Shown piece by piece: positions 11,955-24,115 of a stretch of 64,000 nucleotides of DNA. The notes under the pieces are model-generated. The model was not told the DNA's origin, did no database searches, and was given only the letters and a program-made list of their open reading frames with translations. Each line of letters starts with the position of its first letter. Positions within the stretch are counted from its first letter, which is position 1. Origin of the DNA: Cryptomeria japonica (lineage: Eukaryota; Streptophyta; Pinopsida; Cupressales; Cupressaceae). The DNA lies in the NCBI RefSeq assembly GCF_030272615.1, contig NW_026729142.1, forward strand, positions 112,732-176,731, in the 5' to 3' direction. The position numbers and the translations under genes were made by a program.

Positions 11955-14259
11955 TGTTGGGAGGCACAACAAGGTTTCAAGATGCAAGTCCCGAGTCCAG
12001 AGTCAATAGCGTTAAAATCTGATTTTGGTGCACATCGTGCTCTTCGAACCTCATTTCGAAGCTTCTGCCTCGAAAGCCCCAGTTTCAGAGCAACAAAATC
12101 AGTGTTTTTTGGCACAACAAGGTTCCAAGATGCAAGCCCTGATTCTAGAGCCAGTAGAATCAAAATTCAATTTTGATTTACATTGTTCTCTTAGAACCCT
12201 CTTTTAGAAATTGTGCCTCAAAAGCCCCAGTTTTGGAGCATCAAAATCAATGTTTGGAGGCACAACAAGGTTTCAAGATGCAAGTCTTGATTCTGGAGCC
12301 GGTAGCATCAAAATTTGATTTTTACGCACATCGTGCTCTTAGAACCTTGTTTTGGAGCTTATGCCTCAGAATATTTGATTTCGAAGCATGAAAATTTTTT
12401 GTTTGGAGGCACAACAAGCTTTCAATAGGCAAGTCCCTGTTCTGGAGCCTGTAGTGTCAAAAAGTGATTTTGATGCACATAATGCTCTTAGAACCTTGTT
12501 TCGGAGCGTGTGGCTCCAAAGCTCCATTTTCAAAACATCAAAATCAATGTTTAAAGGCACAACAAGGTTTCAAGATAGAAGTCTTGATTCTCAAGCTGAT
12601 AGTGTCAAAACACGATTTTGACAAACATGATGTTCTTAGAACCTCATTTCGAAGGTTGTGCCTCAAAAGCCTCATTTTTGGAGCATAAAAATTAGTGTTT
12701 GGAGGCACAACAAGGTTTCAAGACACAAGTCCCAATTCCAGAGTCAGTAGCATCAAAATTCAATTTTGATGTACATCATGCTCTTTGAACATCATTTCGG
12801 AGCTTGTGCCTTGAAAGCCCTGATTTTGGGACATAACAATCACTGTTTGGAGGCATGAAAAGGTTTCTAGAAGCAAGTCCCTATTCCGGAGTGTCAAAAT
12901 TCCATTTTGACGCCCATCATTCTCTGAGAAGCTCATTTCAGAACTTCTGTCTCGAAAGACCCAATTTTGGAGCATCAAAATCGATGTTTCGAGGCACAAC
13001 AAGGTTTCAAGATGCAAGGCCCGATTCTAGAGCCAGTAGCATCCAAATTCAATTTTGATGCACATTGCGCTCTTAGAACACTGTTTTAGAAATTGTGCCT
13101 CAAAAGCCCAGTTTTGGAGCATCAAAATCGATATTTTGAGAAACAACAAGCTTTCAAGATGCAAGTCTTGATTCTGGAACCGGTAGCGTCAAAATTTGAT
13201 ATTGATGCACATCGTGCTCTTAGAACCTTGTTTTAGAGGTTATGCCTCAAAATCTCTGGTTTCGATGCTTCGAAATTGGTGTTTGGAGGCAGAACAAGCT
13301 TTCAAGACACAAGTCCCTATTTCAGAGCCTGTAGTGTCAAAACGTTATTTTGAGGCACATTATGCTCTTAAAACCTCATTTCGGAGCGTGTGGCTTGAAA
13401 GCTCCAGTTTCAAAACATCAAAATCAATGTTTAAAGGCACAACAAGGTTTCAAGACACAAGTCCTGATTCTGGAGCCGATAGCGTCAAAATTTGATTTTG
13501 ACGCACATCGTGTTCTTAGAACCTTGTTTTGGAGCTTATGCCTCAAAATCTTTAGTTTCGAAGCCTCAAAATTGGTGTTTGGAGGTACAACAAGCTTTCA
13601 AGACGCAAGTCCCTATTCCAGAGCCTGTAGTGTCAAAACATGATTTTGATGCACATCGTGCTCTTAGAACATCGTTTGAGAGCGTGTGGCTCGAAAGCTC
13701 CCATTTCAAAAACATCAAAATCAATGTTAAAAGGTACAACAAGGTTTCAAGACACAAGTACCGATTCTCAAGTTGATAGCGTCGAAACACAATTTTGACA
13801 AACATGGTGTTCTTAGAACCTCATTTCAGAGGTTGTACTTCAAAAGCCTCATTTTTGGAGAATAAAAATTAGTGCCTTGAAAGCCCTAATTTTGGAACAT
13901 CAAAATCAATGTTTTGAGGCATAACAAGTTTTCAAGAAGCAAGTCCCTATTCTGGAGCCTGTAGCGTCAAAATTCCATTTTAACGTACATCATTCTCTTA
14001 GAAGATCATTTCGGAGCTTGTGCCTCGAAAGACGTAGTTTTGGAGCATCAAAATTAATGTTTGGAGGCACAACCAGGTTTCAAGATTCAAGTCTCGATTC
14101 TAGTGTCAATAGCATCAAAATCTGATTTTAGCGCACATCGTGCTCTTGGAACCTCATTTCAAAGCTTGTGCCTCGAAAGCCCCAGTTTCAGAGCATCAAA
14201 ATTAGTGTTCTGAGGCACAACAAGGTTTCAAGATGCAAGCCCCGATTCTAGAGCTAGTA

Positions 14260-14282
14260 GCATCAAAATTCAATTTTGATGC
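14260..14282. repeat. monomer dyad (perfect inverted repeat), representative g-type
   Basis: Arms GCATCAAAATT and AATTTTGATGC flank a single central C, giving a perfect 23-bp dyad. An equivalent dyad occurs once in nearly every monomer. The a-type form at 15,147-15,169 has arms GCGTCAAAAT and ATTTTGACGC around TTG. The c-type form has arms GTCAAAA and TTTTGAC. In this orientation the TGA inside the a, b and c dyads also supplies a stop codon in one reading frame. It may be a protein-binding or hairpin site; function is unknown. Confidence 0.85.
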
Positions 14283-16573
14283 ACATTGTGCTCTTAAAAC
14301 CCTGTTTTAGAAATTGTGCCTCGAAAGCCCCAGTTTTGGAGCATCAAAATTGATGTTTGGAGGCACAACAAAGTTTCAAGATGCAAGTCCTGATTCTGGA
14401 GCCGGTAGCGCCAAAATTTGATTTTGATGCACATCGTGCTCTTAGAACCTTGTTTTGGAGCTTGTGCCTAAAATCTTCAGTTGCGAAGCATCAAAATTGA
14501 TTTTTGGAGGCACAACAAACATACAAGAAGCAAGTCCCTATTCCAGAGCCTGTAGTATCAAAACATGATTTTGATGCACATCGTGCTCTTAGAACCTCGT
14601 TTTGGAGCATGTGGCTCAAAAGCTCCTGTTTCAAAACATCAAAATCAATGTTTAAAGGAACAACAAGGCTTCAAGACACAAGTCCTGATTCTCACGCTGA
14701 TAGCGTCAAAACACGATTTTGACAAACATGGTGTTCTTAGAATCTCATTTGGGAGGTTGTGCCTCAAAATCCTCGTTTTTGGAGCATAAAAATTAGTGTT
14801 TAGAGGCACAACAAGGTTTCAAGACACAAGTCCCAATTCCAAACTCGACAGTGTCAAAATGCAATTTTTAAGTACATCGTGCTCTTAGAACCTCATTTTG
14901 GAACTTGTGCCTTTAAAGCCTTGATTTTTTAACATCAAAATCAGTGTTTGGAGGCACAAAAAGCTTTAAAGAAGCAAGTCCCTATTTCGGAGGCTGTAGC
15001 GTCAAAATTCCATTTTGACACACATCATTCTCTTAGAAGCTGATTTTGAAGATTGTAACTCAAAAGACCCAGTTTTGGAGTGTCAAAATCAACGTTTGGA
15101 GGCACAAATAGGTTTCAAGAGGCAAGTCCTGATTCTAGAGCCGGTAGCGTCAAAATTTGATTTTGACGCACATTGTGCTCTTAGAACCTTGTTTTAGAGC
15201 TTATGCCTCAAAATCTCTGGTTTCCAAGCATCAAAATTGGTGTTTGGAGGCACAACAAGCTTTCAAGATGCAAGTCCCTATTCCGGAGCCTGTAGTGTCA
15301 AAACTTGATTTTGATGCACATCGTGCTCTTAGAACCTCATTTCAGAGCATGTGGCTTGAAAGCTCGAGTTTCAAAACATCAAAATCAATGTTTAAAGGCA
15401 CAACAAGGTTTCAAGAAAAAAGTCCCAATTCTCAAGCTGATAGCGTCAAAACACGATTTTGACAAACATGGTGTTCTTAGAACCTCATTTTGGAGGTTGT
15501 GCCTCAAAAGCCTCATTTTTGGAGCATAAAAACTAGTGTTTAGAGGCACAACAAGGTTTCAGGACACAAGTCCCAATTCCAGAGTCGATAGCGTGTAAAT
15601 GCAATTTCGATTTACATTGTCCTCTTAGAACCACATTTCGGAGCTTGTGCCTTGAAAGCTTTGATTTTGGAACATCAAAATCAATGTTTTGAGGCACAAC
15701 AAGGTTTCAAGAAGCAAGTCCCTATTTTGGAGCCTGTAGCATCAAAATTCCATTTTGATGCACATCATTGTCTTAGAAGCTCATTTCGGAGCCTGTGCCT
15801 CGGAAGACCCAGTTTTCAAGCATCAAAATCAATGTTTGGAGGCAGAACAAGGTTTCAAGATGCAGGTTGCGATTTTAGAGTCAAGAGTGTCAAAATCTGA
15901 TTTTGGCGCACATCGTGCTCTTAGAATCTCATTTCAAAACTTGTGCCTCGAAAGCTCTCGTTTTGGAGCATCAAAATCATTGTTTTGAGGCACAACAAGG
16001 TTTCAAGATGCAAGACCCGATTTTAGAGCCAGTAGCATCAAAATTCAATTTTGATGCACATTGTGCTCTTAGAACCCTGTTTTAGAAATTGTGCTTCAAA
16101 AGCCCCAGTTTTGGAGCATCAAAATCGATATTTGGAGGCACAACAAGCTTTCAAGACGCAAGTCCCTATTCCGGAGCCTGTAGTGTCAAAATGTGATTTT
16201 GCTGCACATCTTGCTCTTAGAACCTCGTTTCGGAGCGTGTGACTCGAAAGCTCCAGTTTCAAAACATCAAAATCAATGTTTAAAGGCACAACAAGGTTTC
16301 GAGACACAAGTACCGATTCTCAAGCTGATAGCGTCAAAACATGATTTTGACAAACATGGTGTTCTTATAACCTCATTTCAGAGGTTGTGCCTCAAAAGCC
16401 TCGTTTTTGGAGCATAAAAATTACTGTTTGGAGGCAAAAAAAGGTTTCAAGACACAAGTCCCAATTCAAGAGTCGGTAGCATGAAAATGCAATTTTGACG
16501 TACATCGTACTCTTAGAACCTCATTTATGAGCTTGTGGCTTGAAAGCCTTGATTTTGGAACATAGAAATCGTT

Positions 16574-17012
16574 GTTTGGAGGCACAACATGGTTTCAAGA
16601 TGCAAATCCCGATTCTCATACTGGTAGCATCAAAATTTGATTTTGATGCCCATCGTTCTCTTAGAACCTTGTTTCGAAGCTTGCACCTTGAACGCCCCGG
16701 TTTCAAAACATCAAAATTGGTGTTTGGAGGCACAAGAAGGTTTCAAGACGCAAGTCTCGATTCCAGAGCCGGTAGTGTCAAAATACGATTTTAGGCACAT
16801 TGTGCTCTTAGAACCTTATTTTGGAGCTTGTCCCCAGAAAGCCTCGGTTTGAGAGCATCAAAATTGGTGTTTCGAGGCACAAGGTTGCAAGACGCAAGTC
16901 GCGATTTCGGAGCTGGTAGTGTCAAAACATCATTTTGACGCACATGGTGCTCTTAGAGCCTTGTTTGTGGAGCTTATGCCTCAAAAGCCCCGATTTTGAA
17001 AATCGAAATCAG
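16574..17012 (+). repeat. complete h-i-j accessory cassette
   Basis: These are three consecutive monomers, h, i and j, between a d monomer and an e monomer. Markers: h GCTTGCACCTTGAACGCCCC; i the GGAGCTTGTCCC core; j the shortened head GGCACAAGGTTGCAAGACGC. The 439-bp length equals three monomers minus small indels. Insertion of this block converts the 7-mer HOR into a 10-mer. Confidence 0.85.
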
Positions 17013-17993
17013 TGTTTGGAGGCACAACAAGGTTTCAAGAAGCAAGTCCCTTTTTCTCATTCTCTTAGAAGTTCATTTCGGAGCCTGTGCCTCGAAAGAC
17101 CCAGTTTTGGAGCATCAAAATCAATGTTTGGAAGCACAACAAGATTTCAAGATGCAAGTCCCGATTCTAGAGTCAATAGCGTCAAAATCTGATTTTGGTG
17201 CAGATCGTGCTCTTAGAACCTCATTGCGTAGCTTGTGCCTCAAAATTCCCAGTTTTGGAGCTACAAAATCAGTTTTTTTTGGTTTCAAGATGCAAGCCCC
17301 GATTATAGAGCCAATAGAATTTTGATGCACATTGTGTACTTAGAACCCTATTTTAGAAATTGTGCCTCAAAAGCCCCAGTTTTGGAGCATCAAAATCAGC
17401 GTTTGAAGGCACAACAAGGTTTCAAGATGCAAGTCCTGATTCTGGAGCCGACAGCGTCAAAATTTGATTTTGATGCACATCGTGCTCTTAGAACCTTGTT
17501 TTGGAGCTTATGCCTCAGAATCTTTGGTTTCAAATCATCAAAATTGGTGTTTGGAGGCACAATAATCTTTCAAGATGCAAGTCCCTATTCCGGAGCCTGT
17601 AGTGTCAAAACATGATTTTGATGGACATCGTGCTCTTAGAACCTCGTTTCGAAGCGTGTGGCTCAAAAGCTCCAGTTTCAAAACATCAAAACCGATGTTT
17701 AAAGGAACAACATGGTTTCTAGACACAAGTCCCGATTCTCAAGATGATAGCATCAAAACATGATTTTGACAAACATGTTGTTCTTAGAAGCTCATTTCGG
17801 AGGTTGTGCCTCAAATGCCTCACTTTTGGAGCATAAAATTTAGCTTTTGGAGGCACAACAAGGTTTCGAGACACAAGTCGCAATTCCAGAGTCGGTAGCG
17901 TCAAAACGCAATTTTTGATGTACATCATGCTCTTAGAACCTCATTTTGGCGCTTGTGCCTTGAAAGCCCTGATTTTGGAACATGAAAATCAAT

Positions 17994-18340
17994 GTTTGGA
18001 GGCACAACAAGATTTCAAGATGCAAGTCCCGAGTCCCGAGTCCGATTTCAAAATTCAATTTTGATGCACATCGTTCTCTTAGAACATTGTTTCGAAGCTT
18101 GCACCTCGAACGCCCCGGTTTCAGAACTTCAAAATTCGCGTTTGGAGGCACAACAAGGTTTCAAGATGCAAGTCCCGATTCGAGAGCCGGTAGTGTCAAA
18201 ATAAGATTTTGAAGCACATTGCGCTCTTAGAACCTTATTTCGGAGCTTGTCCCTTGAAAGCCCCGATTTGAGAGCATCAAAATTAATGTTCGGAGGCACA
18301 AGGTGTTCGAAATCCCCAATTTTGAAACTTTGAAATAGGG
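17994..18340 (+). repeat. h-i-j cassette with truncated j
   Basis: The h monomer starts at 17,994 and i follows. The j monomer is cut to about 50 bp: GGCACAAGGTGTTCGAAATC joins the j head directly to the j tail. The same truncated j form recurs at about 26,500 and 58,300, so the truncation predates amplification of these units. Confidence 0.78.
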
Positions 18341-21300
18341 GTTTGGAGGCACAACAAGGTTTCAGGAAGCAAGTCCCTTTTCCGGAGCTTGTAGTGTCAA
18401 AATTCCATTTTGACGCACATCATTATCTTAGAATCTAATTTTAGAGCCTATGCCTCGAAAGACCTAGTTTTGGATCATCAAAATCAATGTTCGGAGGCAC
18501 AACAATGTTTCAAGATGCAAGTCCCGATTCTAGAGTCAATAGCGTCAAAACATCAAAATCAATGTTTAAAGGCACAACAAGGTTTATAGACACAAATCTC
18601 GATTCTCAAGCTGATTGCGTCAAAAGACGATTTTGACAAACATGGTGTTCTTAGATCCTCATTTCGGAGGTTGTGCCTCAAATGCCTCATTTTTGGAGCA
18701 TAAAAAATAGTGTTTGGAGGCACAACAAGGTTTCAAGACACAAGTCCCAATTCCAGAGTTGGTAGAGTCAAAACACAATTTTGATGTACATCGTGCTCTT
18801 AGCTCATTTCGGATCTTGTGCCTTGAAAGCCCTAATTTTGGAAGCACAACAAGGGTTCAACAAGAAAGTCTCGATCCTAGAGTCAATAGTGTCAAAATCA
18901 TTTTTTGGCATATATCGTGCTCTTAGAACCTTATTTCGAAGCTTGTGCCTCGAAAACCCTGGTTTTGGAGCATCAAAATCAGTTTTTTGAGGCACAACAA
19001 TGTTTCAAGATGCAAGCCCCGATTCTTGTGCCACTAGTATCAAATTTTAATTTTGATGCACATTGTGCTCTTAGAACCCTGATTTAGAAATTGTGCCTCA
19101 AAAGCCCCAGTTTTGGAGCATCAAAATTGATGTTTGGAAGCACAACAAGATTTCAAGATGCAAGTCTTGATTCAAGAGCCGACAACGTCAAAATTTGATT
19201 TTGACCCACATCATGCTCTTAGAACGTTGTTTTGGAGCTTATGCCTCAAAATCTTCGGTTTTGAAGTGTCAAAATTGGTGTTTGGAGGCATAACAAGCTT
19301 TCCAGACGCAAATCGCTATTCCGGAGCCTGTAGTGTCAAAACATGATTTTGATGCAAATCATGCTCTTAGAACCTCGTTTCGGAGCGTGTGGCTCGAAAA
19401 CTCAAGTTTCAAAACATCAAAATCAATGTTTAAAGGCACAACAAGGTTTCATGACACAAGTCTCGATTCTCAAGCTGATAGCGTCAAACACGATTTTGAC
19501 AAACATTGTGTTCTTAGAACCTCCTTTCGGAGGTTATGCCTCAAAACCCTCATTTTTGGAGCATAAAAATTAGCGTTTGGAGGGACAACAAGGTTTCAAG
19601 ACACAAGTCCCAATTGCAAAGTCGGTAGCATCAAAACGCAATTTTTATAAACATAATGCTCTTCGAACCGCATTTTGGAGCATGTGCCTTGAAAGACGCA
19701 GTTTTGGAGCATCAAAATTAATGTTTGGAGGCACAACTAGGTTTCAAGATTCAAGTCTCGATTCTAGTGTCAACAGCATCAAAATTTGATTTTGGCGCAC
19801 ATCGTGCTCTTGGAACCTCATTTCGAAGCTTGTGCCTCAAAAGCCCTGGTTTCGGAGCATTAAAATTATTATTTTGAGGCACAACAAGGTTTCAAGATGC
19901 AAGCCTTGATTTTAGAGCCAGTAGCATCAAAATTCAATATTGATACACATTGTGCTCTTAGAACCTTGTTTTAGAAATTGTGCCCCTAAAGCCCCAGTTT
20001 TGGAGCATCAAAATCGATGTTTGGAGGCGCAACAAAGTTTCAAGATGCAAGTCCTGATTCTGGAGCCAGTAGCATCAAAATTTGATTTTGATGCACATCG
20101 TGCTCTTAAAACCTTGTTTTGGAGCTTATGCCTCAAAATCTTCGGTTGCGAAGCATCAGAATTTGTTTTTGGAGGAACAAGAAGCTTACAAGACACAAGT
20201 CCCTATTCCAGAGCCTGTAGTATCAAAACATGATTTTGATACACATCGTACTCTTAGAACCTCCTTTCGGAGCATGTGGCTCGAAAGCTCCAGTTTCAAA
20301 ACATCAAAATCAATGTTTAAAGGAACAACAAGGTTTCAAGACACAAGTCCCGATTCTCAAGTTGATAGCGTCAAAACACGATTTTGACAAACATGGTTTT
20401 TTAGAATCTCATTTCGTAGGTTGTGCCTGAAAATCCTCATTTTTGGAGCATAAAAATTAGTGTTTAGAGCCACAACAAGGTTTCAAGACACAAGTCCCAA
20501 TTCCAAACTCGGCAGCGTCAAAATGCAATTTTGATGTACATCGTGCTCTTAGAACCTCATTTCGGAGCTTGTGCCTTTAAAGCCCTGATTTTGGAACATC
20601 AAAATTAGTGTTTGGAGGCACAACAAGGTTTAAAGAAGCAAGTCCCTATTCTGGAGCCTGTAGCATCAAAATTCCATTTTGACACACATAATTCCTTTAG
20701 AAGCTCATTTTCAAGCTTGCGCTTCAAAAGACCCAGTTTTGGAGCGTCAAAATCAATGTTTGGAGGCAAAAATAGGTTTCAAGATGCAAGTCCTGATTTT
20801 AGAGCCGGTAGCGTCAAAATTTGATTTTGACACACATCGTGCTCTTAGAACCTTGTTTTAGAGCATACGCCTCAAAATCTCTGGTTTCGAAGCATCGAAA
20901 TTGGTGTTTGGAAGCACAACAAGCTTTTAATATGCAAGTCCCTATTCTGGAGCCTGTAGTGTCAAAACTTGATTTTGATGCACATCGTGCTCTTAGAACC
21001 TTATTTTGGAGTGTGTGGCTTGAAAGCTCGAGTTTAAAAACATCAAAATAAATGTTTAAAGGCACAACAAGGTTTCAAAACACAAGTCCCAATTCTCAAG
21101 TTGATAGTGTCAAAACACGATTTTGACAAACATGGTGTTCTTAGAACCTCATTTTAGAGGTTGTGCCTCAAAAGCCTTATTTTGGGAGCATAAAAATTAG
21201 TGTTTGGAGGCACAACAAGGTTTCAGGACACAAGTCCCAATTCAAGAGTCAGTAGCATCCAAACGCAATTTTGATGTACATTGTCCTCTTAGAACCTCAT

Positions 21301-22084
21301 TTTGGAGCTTGTGCGTTGAAAGCCCCAATTTTGGAACATCAAAATCAATGTTTTGAGGCACAACAAGGTTTCAAGAAGCAAGTCCCTATTTCGGAGCCTG
21401 TAGCATCAAAATTCCATTTTGACACACATCATTCTCTTAGAAGCTCATTTCGAAGCTGTGCCTTGAAAGACCCAGTTTTCAAGCATCAAAATCAATGTTT
21501 GGAGGCAGAACAAGGTTTCAAGATGCAAGTCCCAATTCTAGAGTCAAGAGCGTCAAAATCTGATTTTGGCGCACATCATGCTCTTAGAATCTCATTTCGA
21601 AACTTGTGCCTCAAAAGCTCTGGTTTTGGAGCATCAAAATCATTGTTTTGAGGCACAACAAGGTTTCAAGATGCAAGACCCGATTTTAGAGCCAGTAGCA
21701 TCAAAATTCAATTTTGATGCACATTGTGCTCTTAGAACCCTGTTTAAGAAGTTGTGCTTCAAAAGCCCCAGTTTTGGAGCATCAAAATTGATATTTGGAG
21801 GCACAACAAACTTTCAAGATGCAAGTCCCTATTCCGGAGCCTGTAGTGTCAAAATGTGATTTTGGAGCATCGTGCTTTTAGAACCTCGTTTCGGAGCGTG
21901 TGACTCGAAAGCTCGAGTTTCAAAACATCAAAATCAATTTACAGTCACAACAAGGTTTCGAGACACAAGTATCGATTCTCAAGCTGATAGCGTCAAAGCA
22001 TGATTTTGACAAACATGGTGTTTTTAGGACCTCATTTCGGAGGTTGTGCCTCAAAAGTTTTTTTTTAGGAGCATAAAAATTAGT

Positions 22085-22524
22085 GTTTGGAGGCACAACA
22101 AGGTTTCAAGACACAAGTCCCCATTCCAAAGTCGATAGCATCAAAACGCAATTTTGAAGTACATCGTGCTCTTAGAACCTCATTTCGAAGCTTGCACCTC
22201 GAACGCCATGGTTTCGGAATATAAAAATTGGTGTTTGGAGGCACAACAAGGTTTGAAGACGCAATTCCCGATTCCAAAGCGGGTAGTGTCAAAATGCGAT
22301 TTTGAAACACATTGTGCTCTTAGAACCTTATTTACCAACTTGTCCCTCAAAAACATCAGTTTGAGAGCATCAAAATTGCTGTTTGGAGGCACAAGGTTGC
22401 AAGACGCAAGTTGCGATTTCGGAGCCGGTAGCGTCAAAATGTGATTTTGACGCACATGGTGCTCTTAGAGCCTCGTTTGTGGAGCTTGTGCCTCGAAAGC
22501 CCTGATTTGAAACATAGAAATCAG
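22085..22524 (+). repeat. d/h chimera plus i-j
   Basis: The first monomer (22,085-22,232) has a d head (CAAGACACAAGTCCCCATTCC) and an h tail (GCTTGCACCTCGAACGCC). It is followed by i (from 22,233) and j (22,381-22,524). The copy in block B copy 2 is at about 54,032-54,464. This is the same cassette as at 16,574 but with d and h fused into one monomer. Confidence 0.77.
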
Positions 22525-24115
22525 TGTTTGGAGGCATGACAAGGTTTCAAGAAGCAAGTCCCTTTTCTAGAGCCTATAGTGTCAAAAATCCATTTTGACG
22601 CACATTGTTCTCTTAGAAGCTCATTTCGGAGCCTGTGCCTTGAAAGACCCAGTTTTGGAGCATCAAAATCAATATTTGGAGGCACAACAAGGTTTCAAGA
22701 TGCAAGTCCCGATTCTAAAGTCAATAGCGTCAAAATCTGATTTTACCACACATCGTGCTCTTAGAACCTCATTGCGAAGCTTGTGCCTCGAAAGCCCCGG
22801 TTTGGGAGCATCAAAATCAGTGTTTTTTGGCACAACAAGGTTTCAAGATGCAAGGCCCGATTCTAGAGCTAGTAGCATCAAAATTCAATTTTGATTCACA
22901 TTGTGCTCTTAGAACCCTATTTTAGAAATTGTGCCTCAAAAGCTCCAGTTTTGGAGCATCAAAATCGATGTTTGGAGGCACAACAAGGTTTCAAGACAGA
23001 AGTCCCAATTCCAGAGTCAGTAGCGTCAAAACGCAATTTTGATTTACATCGTGCTCTTAAAACCTCATTTCAGAGCTTGTGCCTTGAAAGCCCTGATTTT
23101 GGGGAACATCAAAATCAATGTTTTCAGCCACAACAAGGTTTCAAGATGCAAGTTCCGATTCTAGAGTCAATAGATTTTGGCGCATCATTCTCTAAGAATA
23201 TCATTTCGAAGCGTGTGCCTCGAAAGCCCTGGTTTTTTAGCATCAAAATCAGTGTTTTGAGGCACAACAAGGTTTCAAGATGCAAGACCTGATTCTAGCG
23301 CCAGAAGCATGATAATTCAATTTTGATTCATATTGTGCTCTTAGAACCCTGTTTTAGAAATTGTTCCTCAATAGCCCTAGTTTTGGAGCATCAAAATTGA
23401 TGTTTGGAGGCACAACAAGGTTTCAAGAGGCAAGTCCTGATTTTGGAGCCTGTAGTGTTAAAGTTTGATTTTGACGCACATCGTGCTCTTAAAACCTTGT
23501 TGTGGAGCTTATGCCTCAAAAACTTAGTCCCTATTTCGGAGCCTGTAGTGTCAAAATGCGATTTTGATGCACATCGTTCTCTTAGAACCTCGTTTTAGAG
23601 CGTGTGGCTTGAAAGCTCTAGTTTCAAAACATCAAAATCAATGTTTAAAGGCACAACAAGGTTTCACGACACAAGTCCTGATTCTCAAGCTGATAGTGTC
23701 AAAACATTATTTTGACAAACATAGTGTTCTTAGAACCTCATTTCGGAGGTTGTGCCTCAAAAGTCTCATTTTTGGAAAATAAAAGTTAGTGTTACGAGGC
23801 ACAACAAGATTTCAAGACACAAGTCCCAATTCCAGAGTCGGTAGCATTGAAATGCAATTTTGATGTACATCATGCTCTTAGAAATTCATTTCGAAGCTTG
23901 TGCCTTGAATGTCCTGATTTGGGAACATCAAAATCAATGTTTTGAGGCACACCAGGGTTTCAAGAAGCAAGTCCCTATTTCGGAGCCTGTGCTTTTAGAA
24001 CCTCATTTCGAAGCTTGTGCCTTGAAACCCCCGATTTTGGAGCATCAAAATCAGTGTTTTGAGGCACAACAAGTTTTCAAGATGCAAGCCCCAATTCTAG
24101 AGCATCAAAATTGAT

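Larger units (their letters stand above)
10827..18544 (+). repeat. satellite array, plus-oriented, ordinary HOR section
   Basis: Plus-oriented monomers continue without a break from the inversion. Type-c starts (GTTTAAAGGC and variants) lie near 11,332, 12,551, 13,430, 14,651, 15,390, 16,269 and 17,697, giving intervals from about 740 to 1,430 bp, that is HOR units of 5 to 10 monomers. For example, a run a-b-c-d-e begins at about 14,355 and then passes through a fused e/a monomer at about 15,095, so f and g are missing. I found no copy of this section elsewhere in the window at the level of identity seen for blocks A to D. Confidence 0.93.

Noticed and set aside
14260-14282. The monomer dyad as a rho-independent terminator or bacterial operator.
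   Set aside because: The setting is a eukaryotic satellite, the arms are A+T-rich, and the site recurs about every 148 bp with no genes nearby.
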